From contig NZ_JAMYWQ010000028.1 in the NCBI RefSeq assembly GCF_024160145.1, forward strand, positions 1-63,508: 63,508 nt of DNA. Reading direction: 5' to 3'. The stretch is from Serratia nevei. Its GTDB lineage: Bacteria > Pseudomonadota > Gammaproteobacteria > Enterobacterales > Enterobacteriaceae. A program made the translations under genes and the position numbers. Shown in pieces: positions 57,658-63,508 of the stretch (position 1 is the stretch's first letter; every line of letters starts with the position of its first letter). The notes under the pieces are model-generated. The model ran no database searches. It was not told the DNA's origin and was given only the letters and a program-made list of their open reading frames with translations.

Positions 57658-57737
57658 ATTAATCAGAACTATGATTAATTCTAACTTAATAGACTGATTT
57701 TAATTAAATTGTTCCACCACACATCGCTGATTATACT
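57658..57737 (+). promoter_or_regulatory. fic promoter and operator-like palindrome
   Basis: TTGTTC (57709-57714), 17 bp, TATACT (57732-57737) upstream of fic. A perfect 8-bp inverted repeat ATTAATCA-N6-TGATTAAT (57658-57679) lies just before it. Confidence 0.6.
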
Positions 57738-57774
57738 TTCCTTATCCCCCACCTCATTATCATCGAGCGTATTC

Positions 57775-58392
57775 ATGAGCCGATACCATGTTTCCAGCAG
57801 CGAAGGTCAATATGAGAGAGGATCCGGCGAGCAAGTTCTAGTCAATAAGCTGGGCATCACCGATAGCGACGAACTCGACGGCGCCGAGTTGGTGTTGCTG
57901 GAGCAGCTCTACCGTTCCGTTTTCGAACAGCACTTTCCATTAGGAAGAATCACCGTCGAGATGCTTAAGGGATGGCATCACCGCTGGTTAGGCAATATTT
58001 ATGCGTGGGCCGGACAAGCAAGAACCGTCAATATCAGCAAAGGAGGCTTCATGTTTGCCCCTTCGACGCGATTGCCCAAACTACTGGACGATTTCGAAGT
58101 GAAATACCTGGCAAGTTACACACCTTGCTCGGACATGAGCGAAGAACAGCTGATAGAAGCGATCGCGATAATCCATGTCGAACTGATACTCTTACACCCT
58201 TTCAGAGAAGGGAATGGCCGTTTGTCACGGCTGTTGGCCGATGTGATGGCGGTTCAGGGTGGACATAAACCGTTGGATTATCAAAGCTGGGAACAAAACA
58301 GAGCCCAATATATCTCGGCTATTCACTCGGGTATGAACATGAACTACGAGCCGATGAAACACTGGGTCAACCAAGCACTAAGAAAGTATTAG
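57775..58392 (+). CDS. fic: Fic-domain AMPylation protein
   Basis: 205 residues. The core HPFREGNGRLSR matches HxFx(D/E)GNGRxxR, so His, Glu and Arg needed for nucleotidylation are intact; the beta-hairpin flap (NISKGGFMFAPS) precedes it. N-terminal half resembles class I/bacterial Fic toxins. No clear (S/T)xxxE(G/N) inhibitory helix occurs inside the protein, so a partner is expected. Ribosome site is weak. Base composition is more A/T-rich than its left neighbour. Converges with a 55-codon gene. Confidence 0.92.
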   Translation: MSRYHVSSSEGQYERGSGEQVLVNKLGITDSDELDGAELVLLEQLYRSVFEQHFPLGRITVEMLKGWHHRWLGNIYAWAGQARTVNISKGGFMFAPSTRLPKLLDDFEVKYLASYTPCSDMSEEQLIEAIAIIHVELILLHPFREGNGRLSRLLADVMAVQGGHKPLDYQSWEQNRAQYISAIHSGMNMNYEPMKHWVNQALRKY

Positions 58393-58556
58393 GCAAGGCG
58401 CAGATGAGCGAATTTTTTACGCACTTCTTCTAAAGAGGCTTCAATTCTGGCTGAAGGTTGACCTGTTTCAACCGCGGTTGATGTCGCCACTGAGCGAGCA
58501 ATGTCCGTACGAGATGGCTTAACATAACCCACCGGCACTTTTTTAATATTACTCAT
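58389..58556 (-). CDS. Small basic protein convergent with fic; candidate Fic partner
   Basis: 55 residues, start ATG 6 bp after a GGGGGG ribosome site; stop overlaps the fic stop by 3 bp on the opposite strand. Helical C-terminus (PSARIEASLEEVRKKFAHLRLA) and a STAVETG stretch that only loosely recalls the antitoxin motif (S/T)xxxE(G/N): the residue after Glu is Thr. Antitoxin role is speculative. Confidence 0.6.
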   Translation of the reverse strand: MSNIKKVPVGYVKPSRTDIARSVATSTAVETGQPSARIEASLEEVRKKFAHLRLA

Positions 58557-58616
58557 GACGCCCCCCGTTAAGAAAATTCATTGAAGAGATTATATCAATG
58601 ATTGTACATAACTTCA

Positions 58617-58681
58617 TGCCCCTGCCTCTTACCGCCGCACAATAAATTCGCCGCCTCACTGCGGGCAGCGACTTGCGTTGT
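58617..58681 (+). repeat. Right copy of fic-cassette flanking repeat
   Basis: 65 bp matching 57550-57615: TGCCCCTGCCTCT and CCGCCGC then CAATAAA, a diverged 12-13 bp, then 23 identical bases. Followed by TGCCCGC, which completes a hairpin with GCGGGCA inside the repeat, the probable original gene terminator. Confidence 0.88.
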
Positions 58682-58839
58682 TGCCCGCAGGCGAACGACA
58701 ATCGCGCTTCGTTGCAAACCCGCCCTGCGCTACGCTTCCCATTTTTACCTGTGACAGCCGATTGTCCGCTGGGCTAGTATAAGCGTCTGTGCAAACCTCA
58801 GGTTTGGGCGCGCCGTCTGGCGTTTTGATGATTTGATTT

Positions 58840-58872
58840 GCGCCGCCCGGCAAGCGCTGAATGGGGCGGCGC
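58840..58872. other. GC-rich hairpin upstream of mutS
   Basis: Perfect 9-bp stem GCGCCGCCC/GGGCGGCGC with a 15-base loop, no T tract, about 80 bp before the mutS start. The 58682-58953 stretch shows no convincing gene. Confidence 0.6.
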
Positions 58873-58953
58873 CTGCTGAAACAATGTGATAGCGAATGAC
58901 GACAATGAAAATCACAGTTCCCTTTACATTCAATGGATTGGAAAAATAATCGC

Positions 58954-59055
58954 ATGAATAGCACCGATAAACTCGATTCGCATACGCCGATGATGCAGCA
59001 GTACCATTTTTCAGTGATTAAACTCTTGAAATTCAGGAACAAAGTGTTTACTTAG
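58954..59055 (+). pseudogene. mutS: mutS 5' fragment, interrupted by the AT-rich island
   Basis: ATG and the next 16 codons encode MNSTDKLDSHTPMMQQY; HTPMMQQY is the invariant start of enterobacterial MutS, which continues LRLKAQHP. Here the frame instead runs into HFSVIKLLKF and stops at 59055 after 33 codons. The change coincides with an abrupt drop in GC content. The rest of mutS (about 835 codons) is not in the window. MutS recognises mismatches; its loss gives a mutator. Confidence 0.88.
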
Positions 59056-59174
59056 TAGGTTCTAGTTTACTGATGGGATACATATCGTTATTTACTATAA
59101 AGAATCTGGTGGGTAGGAAAGCGATTAAGATGTATGGTAAGTTAATCTTCTAAGGTAGGCAGAGGGAACTAACA

Positions 59175-59687
59175 TTGAACAATAACAAGAAAAAATATAT
59201 TAGAACTATTGCAAGAGTAATTCTAAGTATCTTAGGCACTTTTTTCATTATCATTATAGTTTCTGCTATTTTTAACATAACTTTGATTACTGAATACCCC
59301 AAGACTTATTTGAGTACGACATTACTGATGACATCATCATTAACATATTTTGTCTGTTATATAAGAAAGTCATACAAGTATTTTAATGATTTTATTTTAG
59401 CATTATCTGCCGGGGTCGTAGCATTGGTTTATTTATTAACAGGCAGTAAAGATCTTGATCTATTACCTCCGGCTGATTTATTAGAAAAGGATAGACTCAC
59501 ATTCTTTCTCATAGTATTAAAATTTATGGTTATTGCCAACAGTCTTATTTCTAAAATCTTACTAACCTTCCATGATTTCTTAAAGGAACGAAAAACTGAA
59601 AAAGAAAGCTTCAAAAAATTAAACTTCACGAAAAGAGTTATATTATTTTACCGTAAATACTTCTTCAAGAAAAAAATCAAACAATAG
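59175..59687 (+). CDS. Four-helix membrane protein, function unknown
   Basis: 170 residues, TTG start with GAGGG 8 bp upstream. Hydrophobic helices at about 12-37, 45-63, 72-90 and 108-130; basic C-terminus (FKKLNFTKRVILFYRKYFFKKKIKQ). No motif recognised. First gene of the island. Its 3' end overlaps an opposing small gene by 45 bp. Confidence 0.6.
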   Translation: MNNNKKKYIRTIARVILSILGTFFIIIIVSAIFNITLITEYPKTYLSTTLLMTSSLTYFVCYIRKSYKYFNDFILALSAGVVALVYLLTGSKDLDLLPPADLLEKDRLTFFLIVLKFMVIANSLISKILLTFHDFLKERKTEKESFKKLNFTKRVILFYRKYFFKKKIKQ

Positions 59688-59837
59688 AACTATCATCATC
59701 GGGATAAGTATTATATCAATCCATATAACGCTTGCATTAAAAAAAGCAATAAATGTATTCTGACTACTTAATGTCATTATGGATATAAGATTTACAATAA
59801 TAAAACAAAGGGTTTTTTTACTCAATTTCATATTCAT
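59643..59837 (-). CDS. Small two-helix membrane protein, function unknown
   Basis: 64 residues from the ATG at 59837 (GTGAGG 6 bp upstream); 16 more codons are open. Two hydrophobic stretches (LCFIIVNLISIMTL; FFNASVIWIDIILIPMMIVLLF). The 319-bp gap 59838-60156 that follows is very A/T-rich and holds only the promoter of the next gene. Confidence 0.4.
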   Translation of the reverse strand: MNMKLSKKTLCFIIVNLISIMTLSSQNTFIAFFNASVIWIDIILIPMMIVLLFDFFLEEVFTVK

Positions 59838-60070
59838 ATAAAACCTCACTTTAATTAATTCATGTTTACATATATTAATTAGCATTAAATTATCAATTAT
59901 TCAAATATTTGTTCTGAAACTTAAAATCATGAAAATAGATTAAATTAACATAATATTCCTTAAGGTACTTATATCTAATTTTGATTTAATAATATGAATA
60001 TAATGACTATCTATCCTTCTTAGTAAAATTGCCTATTTTGACCAAGATCATAAATTTTTGAGGGCGTATA

Positions 60071-60098
60071 TTGTTCATTTTTTCAAGTGTGCTAAAAT
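60071..60098 (+). promoter_or_regulatory. Promoter of the NdpA-like operon
   Basis: TTGTTC (60071-60076), 16 bp, TAAAAT (60093-60098), about 60 bp upstream of the TTG start. Confidence 0.6.
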
Positions 60099-60156
60099 GG
60101 CAAGTAAGGATACATTTTTTAAAATGTAAATGATAACAATGGATTAGGGGCTTACA

Positions 60157-61251
60157 TTGACTTCCTTACAAGTTTTGAATGCTATAGCAGTTAGAATCAC
60201 ACCTCCTGAAGACGAGCAGAAGGATTGGTCCTACAAGCTTGGTGCCCTTTGGCCATGTGATCAGGATGAGGTAATCACATTCACAACAAAAGTAGATGCA
60301 AGATTTCAAAGAAGCAGTAAGTCTTACGCTAAGTTTCAAAAACCTTATCCAGGAAGCTCTTTCCCCTCTAAGCTAACTAATTTTTTAGAGAAACGAACCT
60401 CATTTGAAGTTTTTGTAGATGACTTTATTCAAAAGAAATTAATCATCTCAGCGAAGCAATCCAGAGCAAGTAATGGTGCAATTCTGGTGTTTACTCATTA
60501 TCAGCTTCAACATGAAGATGATGAAGGTAATATACATAAAGACTTTGAAAGGCTTTTAGTTTTAATGCTGAAAAATACAGATGCATTAAGATTTAAAGAA
60601 AACTTGCAACTAAATCCTGTCGATATTATTGATTTGGATAAGTTTTTACAGGGTGCAAGAGTTGATATAACCAGGTTCATGTCAGAAGATGACGAAGATG
60701 ATGATAAAAACAACCTTTGCTTTATTCGCGGAACTGGTGATGTTAGGAAATATTTTACGGAATCAATAGGTGCCGAAGATATTATTTCAAATAAAACCAG
60801 TAGCGAACAATGTATTAAAGCATTAGAAGAGTTTTCTCATCAAAAAGATTTTGGTCGTGCTTTACGAGAAAAAATAGAATCTAAGGTTCAAGAATTATTT
60901 AATAATTGCAAACGTGGTCAATCTATAACTTTAGATAAGATTCAAACGCAGATTGACGCAATAATCCCTGTAGATTTAGCAGAGCATAAAAATACCTTTG
61001 TCGATTTCGTAAATGAAAATGGTTTTGAAGTTAACGAAGAATTTGAAGTTTCAGCAAGTGATAAAAAACAATATGAATGGTTAGATATTGAAACCAGCAT
61101 TGCGAAAATGAGTGTAAAAAAACATCAGATAGGTCTTCCTGGATCAAATAGACCTATCGTTTTTGACGCAGAAACAAATGAAGTGAAACTGACTCAAAAA
61201 ATTGATGATCCAATAATCATTGCTCGATTAAAAGAACTTGCAAATGAATAA
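60157..61251 (+). CDS. NdpA/YejK-like nucleoid-associated family protein
   Basis: 364 residues (YejK is 335). TTG start, AGGGG 6 bp upstream; no in-frame ATG nearby. Similarity to YejK by eye: [10 protein letters not shown] vs [38 protein letters not shown] vs [39 protein letters not shown] vs the KGRVG..FFMDFLGASE region. A distinctive acidic run [10 protein letters not shown] (176-185) is inserted. YejK-type proteins bind the nucleoid; role here unknown. Overlaps the next gene by 8 bp, so the two probably act together. Confidence 0.75.
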   Translation: [364 protein letters not shown]

Positions 61252-62488
61252 TCAAGAAATTATTAACCTCCTGCTTAAGGTCAAGCAAGAGGTTATAAAG
61301 ATTGAGTTTGATAACCCATACCATGTATGGGTTTTTGATAATTCCTCTTATTCAAAGATAGAGGATGATATTACTCGTCTGCAAGAAATAGCCTGTCTAG
61401 AATTAGAAACAACTAAACGAGCAGAACAAACAAAAGTAACGCTATTATTAACTACAGATATATGCTGGTATTCTTCTGTTGATGACTATTTCAAAGCTTT
61501 AAGGTTAAGAATAAAAAACAACAAAGAAAACATTGATGGCTTTTACATAGAAAATCTGCAACAAGAAGAAATTGAAAGCATTTCAAATTCATCAAAAGCA
61601 TATATACAATGGTGTGAGATCTTTTCGAAAATATCAGACCATGTAGAATATGACGACTCCAATGCATGGCCAAGTTATATATTTGTAATGGAGGGTGGTA
61701 AATCTAAGAAGATAACGACTTATAATCTTCCATTAAAGAACATTGAAAAGGACTTCCTAAATTCAATTGATATTAGTCCATGCGATGTATCAACGCTAAC
61801 AAGCGTCGATCTACACTCATATGAAAGAAAGTTAGTTTTAAGATCATCACTGATTGAACTTTACAATGATTCAAATGATAAAATTTCATTCCTTAGTTCA
61901 ATATTACAATCACCTAAAAAGCTTTGGGATTTATTTTCAATAAATTATGAAATATATATCAACAAATATTCCATAAACAAAATAATACATGAGGTCGAAA
62001 CGCAAAAATTAGACTTTCTCTCGAAGCTGAACTCACTTGTTCAGGAGCATCAGACTAAATCTTTATCAATTCCAGCCGTTCTGGTTAGCACCGCCATAAT
62101 TAAAGGCTGGACACCTTCTGGTCTCTTACTTATTTTTATAGCGATGCTTCTTACATGTGCTGTTGTCATTTTAGGTATTCGTAATGCAAGAAATTCACTT
62201 GCTGACATAATTGAATCATCGAATAAAACAATGGTTCTTTTTACAAAGGAAAACGTTGATGAAAATGATGCTGCATTAACTAAAAAAATAAACCAGATTA
62301 CAACAGATGCTGTTGAGAAGCTTAAAATTAAAAAGAGAAGTGCTGAAAAGACCTTAACGATACTGGAAGGTTTAGTTTTCTTCGGTGTATCGGTTTGGAC
62401 GATGTTTGTATTGTATCAATTCAAAGATGACATAATTTCTAAAGCATTAACTATAATCCAATCAGTAAAAGACTTCCTTCCTAATTAA
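61244..62488 (+). CDS. Three-helix membrane protein coupled to the NdpA-like gene
   Basis: 414 residues from ATG 61244 (overlaps the upstream stop in ATGAATAA); a TTG two codons earlier is possible. Large soluble N-terminal part (1-270, acidic, alpha/beta: TKVTLLLTTDICWYSSVDDYF; WPSYIFVMEGGK), then helices at about 276-290, 293-314 and 373-394 separated by a charged coiled-coil. No family recognised. Membrane effector or anchor for the NdpA-like partner is a guess from context. Confidence 0.65.
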   Translation: MNNQEIINLLLKVKQEVIKIEFDNPYHVWVFDNSSYSKIEDDITRLQEIACLELETTKRAEQTKVTLLLTTDICWYSSVDDYFKALRLRIKNNKENIDGFYIENLQQEEIESISNSSKAYIQWCEIFSKISDHVEYDDSNAWPSYIFVMEGGKSKKITTYNLPLKNIEKDFLNSIDISPCDVSTLTSVDLHSYERKLVLRSSLIELYNDSNDKISFLSSILQSPKKLWDLFSINYEIYINKYSINKIIHEVETQKLDFLSKLNSLVQEHQTKSLSIPAVLVSTAIIKGWTPSGLLLIFIAMLLTCAVVILGIRNARNSLADIIESSNKTMVLFTKENVDENDAALTKKINQITTDAVEKLKIKKRSAEKTLTILEGLVFFGVSVWTMFVLYQFKDDIISKALTIIQSVKDFLPN

Positions 62489-62639
62489 GCAAGGGCTAAC
62501 TTATCGAAGCTACGCTTCTCAAGTTGACCTTGCTTTTTCGCCCTTTGGTTGAAAAAGAAAAAACACATCAGAACATTACTTTATATTTACATAATAACAT
62601 TACAACATAATTCGTGTATCAATCAAAAAAGGAAATGAT

Positions 62640-63305
62640 ATGAATACCTTAGAGTCCATTATAACCTTCTTTAAAGACATTAAGAGCTTAAAGCCAATTA
62701 TCATAACGTTCATTTTGAGTGCCTCTGCAACTTACGTTGTATTAGATAAAACCATCATAGAAGGGAATTCATCCACTATCGAATCACTACGTAAAGATAG
62801 AGAGTACCTATCGAGTCAATATAAATATATCCAGACCCTTTTAGATAAACAGATGACAGGTGAAGAATCTCGTTTAAATAAAAAAACCGAAGACATAAGG
62901 CATTTCTATGATTTAAAAACCTCTGAATTGGAACAGAATTATAAAAAATTAATGCGAGAGCGAGATATGCTAGCGTCGCAGCTTGACAAATATAGATATA
63001 ACGCTAAGTTATCTTTAGAAAACAGCAACAACGAAAAAATATCCGAACTAAGAAACAACATGAATAATATTGATAGAAGTATTTCATTCCTTCATAGTAA
63101 TCGTGCAAAATTGAACTCAGAATATGGATATATGCAAAAAGAATGCGAAAAAAGAGAACATGATTTTTACAGCAACATTTGTCAGCAAACATCAAAAATA
63201 AAAGCTCAAATGGACTCTTTAATGGAGCAAATTACATCACTGGAAAAAAGAAGAGACTCGCTACAAGAAGAAATAAATTCATTGCAGCGAAAAACAATAA
63301 ACTAA
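62640..63305 (+). CDS. Membrane-anchored coiled-coil protein, function unknown
   Basis: 221 residues, AAAAGGAAATGAT before the ATG. One N-terminal helix (about 18-35, KPIIITFILSASATYVVL) then almost continuous coiled coil (44-220, many E/K/L/N/Q heptads). No catalytic motif. Separated from the membrane-protein gene by 151 A/T-rich bases with no terminator seen, so it may or may not belong to the same unit. Confidence 0.6.
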   Translation: MNTLESIITFFKDIKSLKPIIITFILSASATYVVLDKTIIEGNSSTIESLRKDREYLSSQYKYIQTLLDKQMTGEESRLNKKTEDIRHFYDLKTSELEQNYKKLMRERDMLASQLDKYRYNAKLSLENSNNEKISELRNNMNNIDRSISFLHSNRAKLNSEYGYMQKECEKREHDFYSNICQQTSKIKAQMDSLMEQITSLEKRRDSLQEEINSLQRKTIN

Positions 63306-63413
63306 AAACAACATTAAATTATTACTAATTTCAACTTAATACAGGGAAAGTATTTTGTTTGAATAAAACAAAAAGCATAACTGATCTCTTCCCCAAATCA
63401 GCGCCAGACTAAA

Positions 63414-63508
63414 TCAGAGATCCGGGCTTTTTTGCAGACTTCGGACAAATTCCTCCGGAGTCTGGTTATTTAACGAAGAATGGGGTCTTTGCCGGTTATA
63501 TTCCTGTC
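63414..63508 (-). CDS. IS3-family transposase OrfB, C-terminal end (partial)
   Basis: Minus-strand frame QEYNRQRPHSSLNNQTPEEF then VRSLQKSPDL and stop, the typical end of IS3-family DDE transposases. The gene continues beyond the window. The probable IS end with TGATCTCTTCCCC lies at about 63382. Confidence 0.88.
   Translation of the reverse strand, partial: QEYNRQRPHSSLNNQTPEEFVRSLQKSPDL

Larger units (their letters stand above)
59005..63508. mobile_element. AT-rich genomic island inserted in mutS (left part)
   Basis: Begins at the mutS breakpoint (about 59004) and runs past the window end. Strongly A/T-rich, rare-codon-like usage, no core genes, ends in an IS3-family sequence. Contains five unassigned or weakly assigned genes. 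No integrase is inside the window; it should lie to the right if the island is site-specific. Confidence 0.8.

Noticed and set aside
58656-59042. 128-codon minus-strand frame across the mutS start
   Set aside because: It runs antisense to the mutS 5' end and its leader and lacks a ribosome site. Its faint resemblance to Ash-like translated leaders is not enough.
59175-61251. Kiwa-like defence pair (membrane protein plus partner)
   Set aside because: The four-helix protein is separated by an opposing gene, and the NdpA-like protein is not recognisably KwaB.

Overview
The window is a chromosomal segment of an enterobacterium, most likely Serratia, probably S. marcescens or a close relative. 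The basis is gene content and order (rrn leader, clpB-pgeF-rluD, bamD, raiA, pheL-pheA, tyrA-aroF; later rpsP-rimM-trmD-rplS, ffh, ypjD, yfjD, luxS-micA-gshA, yqaA-yqaB, Arg/Ser tRNAs, csrA, alaS, recX-recA, pncC) and near-E. coli protein lengths. The species call is inference.

Layout. 1-10.1 kb is conserved core: the leader and promoters of an rRNA operon leaving to the left, clpB with a sigma32 promoter, the attenuated pheL-pheA pair, and a TyrR-type aroF-tyrA operon. 10.6-11.4 kb holds a DUF481 outer-membrane protein gene. 11.4-30.9 kb is a P2-type contractile-tail element. It has a repressor with a duplicated DNA-binding domain, a P2 gpA-type replication nickase, a LexA-controlled small gene, holin and endolysin, the P2 tail genes in P2 order (X, R, V, W, J, I, H, G, FI, FII, E, T, U, D) and ogr. 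It has no integrase and no capsid, portal or terminase gene, so it looks like a tailocin (phage-tail bacteriocin) or a tail-only prophage remnant. Its gpI is fused to about 920 extra residues that resemble an alpha-helical glycosidase fold.

31-46.8 kb returns to core genes, including the MicA sRNA with a sigmaE-type promoter, three tRNA-Arg(ACG) genes plus a tRNA fragment, tRNA-Ser(GCT), and recA with a consensus LexA box. 47-53.4 kb has an MFS exporter and a chitobiose/cellobiose-type PTS operon (IIB, IIC, GH1 phospho-beta-glucosidase, ChbR-type regulator, ChbG deacetylase) with no IIA gene in the cluster. 53.8-57.6 kb is a LysR regulator divergent from an SDR-AKR-secreted beta-propeller gene set.

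57.55-58.68 kb is a small cassette: a fic gene and a convergent 55-codon gene. It is bounded by about 65-bp imperfect direct repeats derived from the end of the preceding gene. Immediately after comes the start of mutS, and its reading frame breaks after 17 codons. From there to the window end the DNA is strikingly AT-rich and encodes small membrane proteins, a NdpA/YejK-like protein overlapping a three-helix membrane protein gene, an anchored coiled-coil protein and the end of an IS3-family transposase. The most important observation is that mutS appears to be interrupted by a genomic island whose cargo is an unfamiliar, possibly defence-related, gene set.
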